DNA of 64,000 bases from Bradyrhizobium ottawaense (GCF_900099825.1 NZ_LT629693.1:4289001-4353000), one strand, 5' to 3'; counted from the first letter of the stretch, positions 24,707 to 33,011 are shown. Numbers and translations are program-made. Notes: a model not told the origin generated them from the letters alone.

Positions 24707-25975
24707 CTAGGAAAGTTGCAAAGCGTGCTGGACCTCGACGGTGACGTGCGACAAGTCACCGAATTTCGCCAGCCGCTGCCGGTAATGTGCCGCCTCGCGC
24801 GCCTGCGTGGTTGCGACCGAGACGATGGCGCCGAGATGTCCAGGCCCCAACCGCCAAAGATGCAGATCGGTGACCCGGTCGCCGTCGCTCTCGATGACGG
24901 CGCGGACTCGCTCCGCCATCCGTGGATCCGCCGTACGATCGAGCAGGATGCCGCCGGTATCGCGCAGCAACCCAACGGACCAGTTGGCGATGACAAGCGC
25001 GCCGATCAGGCCAGCCAGCGGGTCCATCCAGAGCCAGCCGAACGTGCGCGCCAGCAACAGCCCGGCAATCACCAGAACGGACACAGCCGCGTCGGCCACG
25101 ACATGGATCACGGCGGCGCGCATATTGTTGTCGCGGTGATGCGAGCCATGCCCGTCCCCTTGCGCGTCCCCGTGATCATGCTCCTCGAATTCCAGTTCGC
25201 GTTCCTGCTGCTGGCCCGCCTGCGTCAGGCGAACCATGGCTGTGAAGGCATGTGGTTCCGGAATTTCGTCGCGTGACTCCAGATAGTGGCCCCAAAGGTC
25301 GAACGAAAACAGCTGGCGGCTACCGTCCGGGCGGATGGTCTCGATGTTGACGTCGGAAGCGTCCGGCAACAGGCCGCTTTCCGCGCGCAGGCGGAACCGT
25401 GGCGGCACGTTTTCTTCAAAAACCTCGATTTCCAGGAGGCGGGAGCCGAATGCGATGCGCCGAGGCTCCTCGCCATGATCGTGGCCATGACCATGCGAGT
25501 GCCCATGATGATGCCCGCCGGACAATAGCCATGCGCTTACGACATTGACCGCCAGACCAAGAACGGCAATCGGGATCGCCTCGTTGAAGCTGATAGCGAC
25601 GGGGTTAAGCAGCCGCGATACGGCCTCATAGCCGATCAACAGCGCAATCATCGCCAGGACAATGGCGCTTGAATATCCCGCGAGGTCGCCGAACTTGCCG
25701 GTCCCGAATGTGAAACTGCGATCATCGGCATATTTGCGGGCGTAGGTATAAGCCAACGCCGCCAGCAGCAGGGCGCCGGCATGCGTCGACATGTGCAATC
25801 CATCGGCAATAAGCGCCAGCGAGCCGAACAGCGCGCCACCGACGATTTCGGCGATCATCATCACGGTGCAAAGGGCGATCACCGCCCAGGTCCGGCGCTC
25901 CGCCTTGTCGTGGTCTTTGCCCAGGAACACGTGATCGTGCGGCGTAAACTTGAATGCCGATTCCGTTTCGACCAT
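24707..25975 (-). CDS. dmeF: Cation diffusion facilitator, Co/Ni efflux transporter DmeF
   Basis: A 422-residue CDF-family proton antiporter exporting divalent metals across the inner membrane. Six membrane segments are visible; metal-site motifs are ADGLHMSTHAGALLLA in TM2 and HVVADAAVSVLVIAG in TM5. Between TM4 and TM5 lies a His-rich loop (GGHHHGHSHGHGHDHGEE, about residues 156-173) followed by a roughly 100-residue insertion (FEENVPPRFRLRAESGLLPD...) and a second His/Asp stretch, characteristic of DmeF-type Co2+/Ni2+ exporters. The C-terminal cytosolic domain follows. I chose the ATG at 25975; the upstream frame overlaps dmeR. Second gene of the dmeR-dmeF operon, 11 bases after dmeR. Confidence 0.9.
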   Translation of the reverse strand: MVETESAFKFTPHDHVFLGKDHDKAERRTWAVIALCTVMMIAEIVGGALFGSLALIADGLHMSTHAGALLLAALAYTYARKYADDRSFTFGTGKFGDLAGYSSAIVLAMIALLIGYEAVSRLLNPVAISFNEAIPIAVLGLAVNVVSAWLLSGGHHHGHSHGHGHDHGEEPRRIAFGSRLLEIEVFEENVPPRFRLRAESGLLPDASDVNIETIRPDGSRQLFSFDLWGHYLESRDEIPEPHAFTAMVRLTQAGQQQERELEFEEHDHGDAQGDGHGSHHRDNNMRAAVIHVVADAAVSVLVIAGLLLARTFGWLWMDPLAGLIGALVIANWSVGLLRDTGGILLDRTADPRMAERVRAVIESDGDRVTDLHLWRLGPGHLGAIVSVATTQAREAAHYRQRLAKFGDLSHVTVEVQHALQLS

Positions 25976-25986
25976 GACGCTTGTCC

Positions 25987-26265
25987 TCACTTCAGGTAGG
26001 TGTGGACCACTTCGATCAACTGATCCGCCGCGTCGGCGTTGAGTGCTCCCGGATTCCTCTCGGGATCGACAAGATGCGTGCGGATGTGGTCCTCGACCAC
26101 CTCGGCCATCAGGCCCGCCACGCTGCCGCGAATGCCGGCAATCATATGCATGATGCGCTCGCATTCGGCCTCGTCGGTCAGTGCCCGCTCGATCGCCTCG
26201 ATCTGGCCCCGGATGCGGCCGACCCGGGCGAGCAGCTTTTTCTTTTCTCGGATGGTATGTGCCAT
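25987..26265 (-). CDS. dmeR: Metal-sensing repressor of the RcnR/CsoR family (DmeR)
   Basis: A 92-residue all-helical regulator: HTIREKKKLLARVGRIRGQI at the N terminus, then ERALTDEAECERIMHMIAGIRGS, and a C-terminal helix ending DAADQLIEVVHTYLK. The N-terminal His3, the Cys35 and His60/His64-region residues match the Ni/Co-binding pattern of RcnR-like proteins rather than copper CsoR. Such tetramers bind G-tract DNA and are released by Ni2+ or Co2+. The gene heads the dme unit and a G-tract palindrome lies 12 bases upstream of its ATG, so autoregulation is likely. In Rhizobium leguminosarum the same gene pair is known as dmeRF. Confidence 0.88.
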   Translation of the reverse strand: MAHTIREKKKLLARVGRIRGQIEAIERALTDEAECERIMHMIAGIRGSVAGLMAEVVEDHIRTHLVDPERNPGALNADAADQLIEVVHTYLK

Positions 26266-26276
26266 AGATTGGATAA

Positions 26277-26293
26277 ATAGGGTACCCCCCTAT
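26277..26293. promoter_or_regulatory. Probable DmeR operator (RcnR-type G-tract site)
   Basis: ATAGGGTACCCCCCTAT: a C/G tract flanked by inverted ATAG/CTAT ends with a GGGTACCC core, 12 bases upstream of the dmeR start. RcnR/CsoR-family repressors bind a G/C tract flanked by A/T-containing inverted ends, so position and form fit an autoregulatory operator. Confidence 0.75.
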
Positions 26294-26333
26294 TCTATGT
26301 CAACGGCAAAAGCACGTCGTCGCCGGCCTCCCC

Positions 26334-26372
26334 AAAAAAGTTGACCCGCCCGGGGGGACAACCGGGCGGGTC
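26334..26372 (-). terminator. Rho-independent terminator, minus strand
   Basis: Perfect 11-bp stem (GACCCGCCCGG at 26343-26353 with CCGGGCGGGTC at 26362-26372), followed on the minus strand by AACTTTTTT. It would end transcription of the small exported protein gene at 26559-26828 before the dmeR promoter. Confidence 0.8.
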
Positions 26373-26428
26373 GTGTGCGGCACAGGGTGGATGAGGCGCC
26401 CGTGCCGGACGCAGGATCCACTAGCGAA

Positions 26429-26484
26429 GCGTTTTCAAGCGAAGTGGTGACCGGTTCGCGTGAAGAAAACGCGTCAAACAAGAG
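26429..26484. repeat. CGTTTTC/GAAAACG dispersed repeat, copy 1
   Basis: Inverted ends GCGTTTTC and GAAAACGC enclose a core with AGCGAAGTGG and CCGGTTCGCG, followed by GTCAAACAAG. Related copies are at 39803-39894 and 58659-58763. It lies in the gap between dmeR and the 89-residue exported protein gene. Confidence 0.8.
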
Positions 26485-26558
26485 GCGAAGCGTTTGGGCG
26501 TCAGGTCGGATTGCTTGAAGCAACGCTTCTCAAACAGAAATCAAACTCAGTCGATCAA

Positions 26559-26828
26559 TCAGTAGCCGCAGCTACGAACGCGGCCGATGTAGTTGCCGTA
26601 GGCGTCGAACTGGCGAACCCAGCCGCAGCGGCGATAGCCGTCGTAGTAGTAACCGTCGTTGCTGGCGGCGATCGCGGAGCCGACGATGGCAGCGCCGACG
26701 AGGCCGGCGCCAACGCCCCAGCCCCAGCCGATCGGCTTGGCCTGTGCCTGGGTGGTGGTGGATGCGATCGTGCCGGTAACGGCAAGCGCGGCGAGAGCGA
26801 GCGCGGCAATCCTGGTCTTGATCGACAT
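26559..26828 (-). CDS. Small exported protein, glycine/tyrosine-rich
   Basis: An 89-residue protein with signal peptide (MSIKTRIAALALAALAVTGT..., cleavage near TQAQA-K). The mature part has a Gly/Ala hydrophobic patch (IGWGWGVGAGLVGAAIVGSA, about residues 34-53) resembling a glycine-zipper segment, then a tyrosine-rich stretch (NDGYYYDGYRRCGW) and two cysteines that could pair. Similar small proteins are common in Bradyrhizobium and have no known function; a cell-envelope location is likely. The ATG at 26828 has GGAG 6 bases upstream; an in-frame ATG at 26870 is less likely. A strong terminator on the same strand follows at 26334-26372. Confidence 0.75.
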   Translation of the reverse strand: MSIKTRIAALALAALAVTGTIASTTTQAQAKPIGWGWGVGAGLVGAAIVGSAIAASNDGYYYDGYRRCGWVRQFDAYGNYIGRVRSCGY

Positions 26829-26953
26829 TGGAAACTCCATCCGGTTGCAAGCGGCCATTGGGGTCCGCATGCCAGTTGGACGGAGGCTTTCCGAATCTGG
26901 TTCGAATTCCGCGAGGGCGATTCGGAAAATCGATTATTCTGTAATTATTACAA

Positions 26954-27778
26954 TTATTTGGAAGGATTATTCGGGCCGGCTGCCAGCCTGTTCACGTCGA
27001 AGTTATCGACGTCGGCGAGCAATTCGCAGAACGCGCGCGCGCCGTGATCGAGCAATCTCTCGCCCTTCTCCGCGGAGCCCTTGGTGGCGTCGCCGACCGC
27101 GCCGCTGGGGTGCAGATCCTGCACCTGCCAGGCGAACGGGGCGGGCCGTTGCGTCGAGAGCCAGCGGAATTCCTGCTCCATCGCGATACTCGCGGGACGG
27201 AAATCCGCGATCGCTTCGTTGCGCACCGCGTGCGGATATCGCGCCAGCATGATCGAGGTTTCGACCGCGCCACCATGAATGCCGTGGCGCAGCTCTTCCG
27301 CCGAGAACAATCCCTCCGGTACGCCGAACCGCGACCAGCTCGTGGTCACCGCGAGCAGGCGGTGCTTCGCGCGCAAATCCTGCGCCACCAGCATCATCCC
27401 GGCACTGTTGCCGCCATGGCTCGTCACCATCACCAGCTTGCGGATGCCTCTGCGCGCAACGTCTTCGCCGAGCGCCATCCAGTCCCTCAGCGCGACGTCG
27501 GTCGGCAGCGTCAGCGTGCCGGGAAAATCAGTATGCTCGGTGGAGATGCCGATCGGCTGGATCGGGAGAAAGGTGACGGGGATCGTCCGGGGCAAAAACT
27601 CGCGGACCCGCGCCAGATAGGCCTCGCCGATCATGACATCGGTTTCCAGCGGCAAATGCGGGCCGTGCTGCTCGGTAGCCGCCAGCGGCAGGACAGCAAT
27701 CCAGCACGCGGCCTCGGTCGCGGTGACATCCGGCCAGTGGATGTCGGTCCAGTCACGGGGTGGAACAGGCGAAGTCAT
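26954..27778 (-). CDS. Creatininase-family amidohydrolase
   Basis: A 274-residue protein of the creatinine amidohydrolase fold. Metal-binding motifs: PLAATEQHGPHLPLETDVMI (Glu, His and Asp ligands, about residues 32-51), VTSHGGNSAGM (about 118) and HGIHGGAVETSIMLARYP, whose Glu completes the di-metal site. Family members include creatininase, formamidopyrimidine deformylase ArfB and the mycofactocin peptidase MftE, all cleaving amide-like bonds; substrate here is unknown. An ATG at 27811 is also possible; neither start has a clear ribosome site. Divergent from a NitT/TauT-type ABC operon 189 bases away, so it may process the solute that the transporter imports (inference). Confidence 0.83.
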   Translation of the reverse strand: MTSPVPPRDWTDIHWPDVTATEAACWIAVLPLAATEQHGPHLPLETDVMIGEAYLARVREFLPRTIPVTFLPIQPIGISTEHTDFPGTLTLPTDVALRDWMALGEDVARRGIRKLVMVTSHGGNSAGMMLVAQDLRAKHRLLAVTTSWSRFGVPEGLFSAEELRHGIHGGAVETSIMLARYPHAVRNEAIADFRPASIAMEQEFRWLSTQRPAPFAWQVQDLHPSGAVGDATKGSAEKGERLLDHGARAFCELLADVDNFDVNRLAAGPNNPSK

Positions 27779-27967
27779 CGAGCCAAGTGTTTCTTTGGAG
27801 AAGCGTTTCATTGGATGAATTTGCAGGATAGTTTGTTAGTTATGCCGGGGAGTATGCCTTGGATAACACGCATAAGACCCCAGAGGACGTGATCCACGTC
27901 CGATGCCTTCCTATCATGTTCCCATCATCTTCCTATCTTGGGCCAGAATGACCGACGGAGTCCAACC

Positions 27968-28987
27968 ATGAACCCGGACTTTTTGCCGCGAGCGTTAACC
28001 GCCGGTCTTGTGGCGCTGATGGCCGCGCTGATGCCCGCACGCGCCCAAACCCTCGACAAGGTTTCGTTCGGAACCAATTGGGTGGCGGAGGCCGAACATG
28101 GCGGCTTCTTCCAGGCGGTCGCCGACGGCACCTACAGGAAATACGGCCTCGACGTCACCATCGTGCCCGGCGGACCCAACACCAACAACCGCATGCTGCT
28201 GACCGCCGGCAAGCTCGACTTCTTCATGAGCGCCAATACGCTGCAATCCTTCGACGCGGTTACCAACAAGGTGCCGCTGGTGACGGTGGCGGCGATGTTC
28301 CAGAAGGATCCGCTGGTCCTCCTGACCCATCCTGAAATCAAGATCAGCAAGCTCGAGGATCTCAAGCCGCTGACGCTGTTGATGTCGAAGGAGGGGCTTG
28401 CGAGCTATTTCCAGTGGCTGAAGTCCGAATATGGTTTCGGCGAGAGCAAGGTCAAACCCTACACCTTCAACCCGCAGCCCTTCATCGTGAACAAGCAGAG
28501 CGCGATGCAGGGTTATGTCACCTCCGAGCCCTATGCGGTGCAGAAGGCTGCCGGATTCACGCCGAACGTGATCCTGATGGCCGACTACGGCTGGAGTGCC
28601 TATTCGACCCTGATCGAGACCCGTACCGAGACCGTCGACAAGAAGCCGGACCTGGTGCAGCGCTTCGTCGATGCCTCCATCATCGGCTGGTACAACTATC
28701 TCTACGGCGACAACAAGCCGGCGAACGAGATGATCAAGAAGCTCAACCCTGACATGACCGACGAACTGCTCGCTTATTCCCTGGCCAAGATGAAGGAATA
28801 CGGCATCGTCGATTCCGGCGACACCTTGAAGGACGGCATCGGCGCCATGAACGACGCGCGGGTCGCGAGCTTCTTCGACAAGATGGTGCGGGCCGGCGTG
28901 GTCAAGGGCGATATCGACTACCGCCAGGCCTACACGCTTCGCTTTGCCAACAAGGCCGTCGGTCTCAATTTGCGGCCGAAGAACTGA
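27968..28987 (+). CDS. NitT/TauT-type ABC transporter substrate-binding protein (NMT1/THI5-like)
   Basis: A 339-residue periplasmic protein with signal peptide (to about residue 26, ...LMPARAQT). The fold signature VSFGTNWVAEAEHGGFFQAV, YGLDVTIVPGGPN and AGKLDFFMSANTLQSFDAV is that of the NMT1/SsuA-like family, whose members bind nitrogen or sulfur organic solutes (aliphatic sulfonates, pyrimidine precursors, riboflavin, formyl-aminopyrimidine). The substrate is not identifiable. First gene of a five-gene operon: the ATPase starts 6 bases later. The long AT-richer leader before it (27779-27967) probably holds the promoter shared with the divergent amidohydrolase. Confidence 0.9.
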   Translation: MNPDFLPRALTAGLVALMAALMPARAQTLDKVSFGTNWVAEAEHGGFFQAVADGTYRKYGLDVTIVPGGPNTNNRMLLTAGKLDFFMSANTLQSFDAVTNKVPLVTVAAMFQKDPLVLLTHPEIKISKLEDLKPLTLLMSKEGLASYFQWLKSEYGFGESKVKPYTFNPQPFIVNKQSAMQGYVTSEPYAVQKAAGFTPNVILMADYGWSAYSTLIETRTETVDKKPDLVQRFVDASIIGWYNYLYGDNKPANEMIKKLNPDMTDELLAYSLAKMKEYGIVDSGDTLKDGIGAMNDARVASFFDKMVRAGVVKGDIDYRQAYTLRFANKAVGLNLRPKN

Positions 28988-28993
28988 CGCCCG

Positions 28994-29800
28994 ATGGCGG
29001 ATCCTGCATTATCCGAGACGGAGTTTGGCAGCGTCGCCGTACGGCTGCGCGGCGCCACCAAGGTCTACGACAACGGCGTAACCGCGCTGGGGCCGCTAGA
29101 TCTGGATGTGGCGCGCGGCGAATTCGTTTCGCTGCTCGGGCCTTCCGGTTGCGGAAAATCGACAGCCTTGCGGCTGATCGCGGGGCTCACGACACCGAGT
29201 TCGGGCACCGTGAGTGTGTCGCATCGCGCCGGCCAGACCGAACGGCGGCATTCCATCGGCTTCGTGTTTCAGGAGCCAACCCTGATGCCGTGGGCAAGCG
29301 TGCGGGAAAACGTTCGCCTGCCGCTGAAATTGTCGCATGCCCCGGCCGGCGAAGCGGATGCGCGCATCCGCGAGGCGCTGGTGCAGGTCGGGCTCGCCGA
29401 ATTTGCCGATGCCTACCCGCGCGAATTGTCCGGCGGGATGAAGATGCGGGTCTCGCTGGCGCGGGCGCTGGTCACCGATCCGGACATTCTGCTGATGGAC
29501 GAGCCGTTTGCGGCGCTCGACGAGATCACGCGCTTTCGGCTCAACAACGACCTGCTGACGCTGTGGCGTGACCTGAAAAAGACCGTCGTCTTCGTTACCC
29601 ATTCGGTGTTCGAGTCGGTCTATCTCTCGCAGCGCGTGATCGTGATGACATCGCGGCCGGGGCGCGTCTCAAGCGAATTTCGCATCGATACGCCGGAGCC
29701 TCGCGTCGAGGACTTTCGGATGTCGGCCGGCTATGCCGGCTATTGCCGCGAGGTCTCCCAGGCGCTGTCGCCCTCTTATGCGGGGCTGTCAGGCGCATGA
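28994..29800 (+). CDS. NitT/TauT-type ABC transporter ATP-binding protein
   Basis: A 268-residue ATPase subunit energising import at the inner membrane. Walker A GPSGCGKST (about residues 49-57), Q-loop FVFQEPTLMPW (about 90-100), signature LSGGMKMRVSLARAL (about 142-156), Walker B ILLMDEPFAALDE and the H-loop VTHSVFES are intact. The sequence belongs to the SsuB/TauB branch. Located between the binding-protein gene (6-base gap) and the permease gene (4-base overlap, ATGA), so stoichiometric co-translation is likely. Confidence 0.94.
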   Translation: MADPALSETEFGSVAVRLRGATKVYDNGVTALGPLDLDVARGEFVSLLGPSGCGKSTALRLIAGLTTPSSGTVSVSHRAGQTERRHSIGFVFQEPTLMPWASVRENVRLPLKLSHAPAGEADARIREALVQVGLAEFADAYPRELSGGMKMRVSLARALVTDPDILLMDEPFAALDEITRFRLNNDLLTLWRDLKKTVVFVTHSVFESVYLSQRVIVMTSRPGRVSSEFRIDTPEPRVEDFRMSAGYAGYCREVSQALSPSYAGLSGA

Positions 29801-30585
29801 GATCGCTCCCGAACCTCGGTCTCTTCCTGCTTCCCGTCGTCGTGCTGGCGGCGGGCCTGGTGGCGTGGGAAGTCGTGGTTGATGTCAACGACATCCAGCC
29901 CTATGTGCTGCCGGGGCCGCTGTTGGTGCTTCGGACACTGGTCGGCGATTGGCCGGTGCTGTCGGAATCGCTTGGCGTCACCCTGCTGACGACGCTGGAA
30001 GGATTCATTGCCGCAGCCGTCGGTGGCGTCGCGCTGGCGCTGTTGTTCAATCAATCCCGGTTGTTGGAATATTCGCTGTTCCCCTATGCGGTGATCCTGC
30101 AGGTCACGCCGGTCATCGCGATCGCGCCGTTGCTGCTGATCTATCTGCCGCAGCAGACCGCGGTCATCGTCTGCGCCTGGATCGTCGGTTTCTTTCCGGT
30201 GCTGTCGAACACCACGCTCGGGCTGAATTCGGTCGATCGCAATCTCGCTGGCCTGTTTCAGCTCTATGGGGCGTCGCGGATGCAGACGCTGCGCTACCTG
30301 AAACTGCCGGCGGCGCTGCCCTACATCCTGGGCGGCCTGCGGATCGCGGGCGGCCTGTCGCTGATCGGCGCCGTGGTCGCCGAAATCGCGGCGGGCACCG
30401 CGGGCGCCGGCTCCGGTCTGGCGTTCCGGATCGCCGAATCCGGCTACCGCCTCAACATTCCCCGAATGTTCGCAGCCTTGCTGCTACTGTCCGCCGCCGG
30501 GATTGTCATCTATGGGCTGCTGGCGCTAATTTCACACTTGGTACTAAGGCGCTGGCACGAAAGCGCGCTCGGAAAGGAAAACTGA
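29797..30585 (+). CDS. NitT/TauT-type ABC transporter permease
   Basis: A 262-residue inner-membrane subunit with six predicted segments. The BPD-transporter EAA loop is seen around LFQLYGASRMQTLRYLKLPA (about residues 150-169), which docks on the ATPase. The start ATG overlaps the ATPase stop (ATGA), and its own stop overlaps the ATG of the dehydrogenase (TGATG). Family SsuC/TauC; one permease gene, so the channel would be a homodimer. Confidence 0.93.
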   Translation: MRSLPNLGLFLLPVVVLAAGLVAWEVVVDVNDIQPYVLPGPLLVLRTLVGDWPVLSESLGVTLLTTLEGFIAAAVGGVALALLFNQSRLLEYSLFPYAVILQVTPVIAIAPLLLIYLPQQTAVIVCAWIVGFFPVLSNTTLGLNSVDRNLAGLFQLYGASRMQTLRYLKLPAALPYILGGLRIAGGLSLIGAVVAEIAAGTAGAGSGLAFRIAESGYRLNIPRMFAALLLLSAAGIVIYGLLALISHLVLRRWHESALGKEN

Positions 30586-31574
30586 TGGCTGCCGCGAATA
30601 TTTCATCCGAGAAAGTTGATCTTCTGATCTACGGACCGATCAGGCCGATCCTCGAAAACGGCTTTTCGGACCAGTTCGTCCTGCATACCGCGGAAACGCG
30701 TGCCGACCTCGAACGGCTGACTCCGGACACGCTGGCGAAGACCCGCGGCATGGCGGTCACCTATCACTCGGTGCCGGCCGACCGGAAGGCGCTGTCGCAT
30801 TTTCCGAAACTGGAGATGATCGCAAGCTTCGGCGTCGGCTACGATCACGTCGATTGCAGTTATGCGCGCGAGCACAATATCGTCGTCACCAACACGCCTG
30901 ACGTGCTGACCGAGGAGGTCGCCGACGTCGCGATGGGACTGCTGATCGCGACCTTGCGCGAATTCGTCAAGGCCGACCGCTATTTGCGTTCCGGCCTGTG
31001 GCAGACCCAGAACTATCCCCTGAGTGTCGGCTCGCTGCGCGACCGCAAGGTCGGGATCGTCGGCATGGGCCGGATCGGACAGGCGATCGGACGCCGGCTC
31101 GAGGCCTCGCGCGTTCCGGTGTCCTATCACTCGCGCAATCCGTCCCCGGCGGTGTCATACAAGCACTATGGCGACCTGATGGAGATGGCAAAGGCGGTCG
31201 ATACGCTGATTGTGATCGTGCCAGGCGGCGCCGCTACCACGAAAATGATCAATGCCGACGTGCTGAAGGCGCTTGGGCCGCGCGGCGTCCTGATCAACGT
31301 GGCGCGCGGCTCGGTGGTCGACGAGGAGGCGCTGGTCGCGGCGCTGAAGTCCGGCACCATTCTGGCGGCGGGGCTCGACGTCTTCGCCAACGAGCCCAGG
31401 GTGCCCGACGAACTGAAGTCGATGCAAAATGTCGTGCTGTTGCCACATATCGGCTCGGCTTCGGTGGTAACGCGCAATGCCATGGATCAACTCGTCGTCG
31501 ACAATCTGAAGAACTGGTTTGCCGGCAAGGCGCCGCTGACGCCGGTTCCGGAAACCCCGGTGAAGGGGCGCTGA
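30585..31574 (+). CDS. D-2-hydroxyacid dehydrogenase (glyoxylate/hydroxypyruvate reductase-like)
   Basis: A 329-residue NAD(P)-dependent dehydrogenase. The cofactor motif VGIVGMGRIGQAIGRRLEAS is near residues 152-171; the catalytic Arg (INVARGSVVDE), Glu (FANEPRVPDEL) and His (LLPHIGSAS) are all present in the expected order. Such enzymes reduce 2-keto acids such as glyoxylate or hydroxypyruvate to D-2-hydroxy acids. It is coupled to the upstream permease by a 1-base stop/start overlap and to the next gene the same way, so it belongs to the ABC operon and may act on the imported compound after hydrolysis. Preference for NADH or NADPH cannot be settled from the motif alone. Confidence 0.9.
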   Translation: MAAANISSEKVDLLIYGPIRPILENGFSDQFVLHTAETRADLERLTPDTLAKTRGMAVTYHSVPADRKALSHFPKLEMIASFGVGYDHVDCSYAREHNIVVTNTPDVLTEEVADVAMGLLIATLREFVKADRYLRSGLWQTQNYPLSVGSLRDRKVGIVGMGRIGQAIGRRLEASRVPVSYHSRNPSPAVSYKHYGDLMEMAKAVDTLIVIVPGGAATTKMINADVLKALGPRGVLINVARGSVVDEEALVAALKSGTILAAGLDVFANEPRVPDELKSMQNVVLLPHIGSASVVTRNAMDQLVVDNLKNWFAGKAPLTPVPETPVKGR

Positions 31575-32290
31575 TGTTTTCTTGCCGCAGAGTCATTGCG
31601 GTGGCGGCGCTGGCGGCGCTGCCGGTGCTTGCGCCGCCGGTCATGTCACCGGTCCTGGCGCAGGATGCGCCGAACCTGAAGAAAGACATGGTCGGCCAGT
31701 GGGAGCTGGCGACCACCGAGCGCAGCAAGACCTGCGTCGTCACGCTGAAGGGCGATGCGGCGCCACAGGGACTTAAGCTGGAATTGGAGCCCGGCTGTGC
31801 GGCGGCGCTGCCGTTTACCAAGGATATCACTTCCTGGAACATCAAGGGGCTGGGCGACATCGTGCGGCTGCAGGACGCCGCCGGCCAGCCGGTGATCGAT
31901 TTCACCGAGGTCGAGAGCGGCATCTTCGAAGGATTGCGCACCAACGAGGGCGTCTACATCCTGCAGAATCTTGCCGCCGCCCGCTCGCTCGCCAAATCGA
32001 TGGACCAGATGATCGGCGACTGGTCGATGGTGCGCGGCAACGGCCAGGCGGTTTGCGGCCTGACGCTGACCAACACCGAGGCCGGGCAGGATAATTTCCA
32101 GGTCTTTCTGAAGCCGAAATGCGATCCCGCGGTCGCCGCCTTCGCGCCGACCCAGTGGCGGCTCGATCACGGCCAGATGCAGCTGATGTCGTCCAAGGGC
32201 GAGACCTGGCAGTTCGAGGCCGACGACAACGCGCAATGGCGGCGGGTGCCCGACAGCGCCGATCCGCTGATCATGATCCGCGGGCAGTAG
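31574..32290 (+). CDS. Exported protein with two AprI/Inh metalloprotease-inhibitor domains
   Basis: A 238-residue protein with signal peptide (...LPVLAPPVMSPVLAQDA). Two tandem domains follow: MVGQWELATTERSKTCVVTL...LELEPGCAAALPF and MIGDWSMVRGNGQAVCGLTL...FLKPKCDPAVAAF. Each has the Inh pattern of a W near the start, a disulfide-forming Cys pair and a beta-barrel ending with a W (SWNIKG, QWRLDHG). In Pseudomonas and Erwinia AprI/Inh blocks serralysin-type metalloproteases; the rhizobial two-domain version has no known target. It ends a solute-uptake operon, joined by a TGATG overlap, which is an odd place for a protease inhibitor. I see no protease gene nearby. Confidence 0.78.
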   Translation: MFSCRRVIAVAALAALPVLAPPVMSPVLAQDAPNLKKDMVGQWELATTERSKTCVVTLKGDAAPQGLKLELEPGCAAALPFTKDITSWNIKGLGDIVRLQDAAGQPVIDFTEVESGIFEGLRTNEGVYILQNLAAARSLAKSMDQMIGDWSMVRGNGQAVCGLTLTNTEAGQDNFQVFLKPKCDPAVAAFAPTQWRLDHGQMQLMSSKGETWQFEADDNAQWRRVPDSADPLIMIRGQ

Positions 32291-32310
32291 CGGCAGCCCG
32301 GCGATCGCCC

Positions 32311-32823
32311 CTAGCGGCCGATCGCCCCTGCGACCTGGGACGCAATCTGCTCGGCGAGCATGCGGTAGCCTTCCGGGGTCAGGTGTTGGCCGTCGGGCTG
32401 ATGCGGCAATCCCCTGAACGTGCCGTTTGCGACCATGATAACCGGGATACCACGGGCGCTCAGCCGGCTCTGGATCTCGGATGTCCGGTCGGGCGAGCCC
32501 TTGCGCCGGTCGTTGCCGCCGGGTTGCAGGATGACGGCGCTGGTCCCGTTCGGCACGGCGTGATCGAGCCGCCGCAACATGCCTTCGGTCGTATCGCCGT
32601 TGATGCCGGCATTTACGACATGAATGCCGGCGCCCTTGGCTCGCAAAATCGCTTCGAGTTGCGCGGGAAAGGCCTGATTGCGCGCGACCCCCTTGCCATA
32701 GGTGTTGCTCGCTCCCAGCGCCACGATCGTCGCGGCATCAGCCGACGCAGGCACGAAACTCGACAGGGCTGCCAGCACTGCAAGCGCCCCCAAAATACCA
32801 GGCCGAAGGGTGCGCGATCTCAC
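32311..32823 (-). CDS. SGNH/GDSL-family hydrolase (TesA/arylesterase-like), exported
   Basis: A 170-residue secreted esterase. Signal peptide to about residue 30 (...FVPASADAAT). The nucleophile block reads ALGASNTYGKGV, with the usual GDSL changed to GASN but the serine kept. The oxyanion Gly/Asn are in NAGINGDTTEGML and LQPGGNDRRKG, and the catalytic Asp-His pair is in DGQHLTPEGYRMLA. It should hydrolyse short esters or thioesters in the periplasm. The start is GTG at 32823 with GGGAGGA 5 bases upstream. It is convergent with the inhibitor gene (20-base gap). Confidence 0.85.
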   Translation of the reverse strand: MRSRTLRPGILGALAVLAALSSFVPASADAATIVALGASNTYGKGVARNQAFPAQLEAILRAKGAGIHVVNAGINGDTTEGMLRRLDHAVPNGTSAVILQPGGNDRRKGSPDRTSEIQSRLSARGIPVIMVANGTFRGLPHQPDGQHLTPEGYRMLAEQIASQVAGAIGR

Positions 32824-33011
32824 AGCTTCCTCCCAAGTATTGATCCGGATATCCTATCGGGCCGGTATCCCGGGTTGCAATCAGCTTCACGGGGCCGTTT
32901 GAAAGATTCTCAGGTTGCCTGTCGATTTCCAGCGGTTCCGTTCGTCGATCTCAATAGCGAGACAGTTCTGCGGCGATCGTCGCCGTGGCTCGCCTCAACG
33001 GGAGTTTTCCG

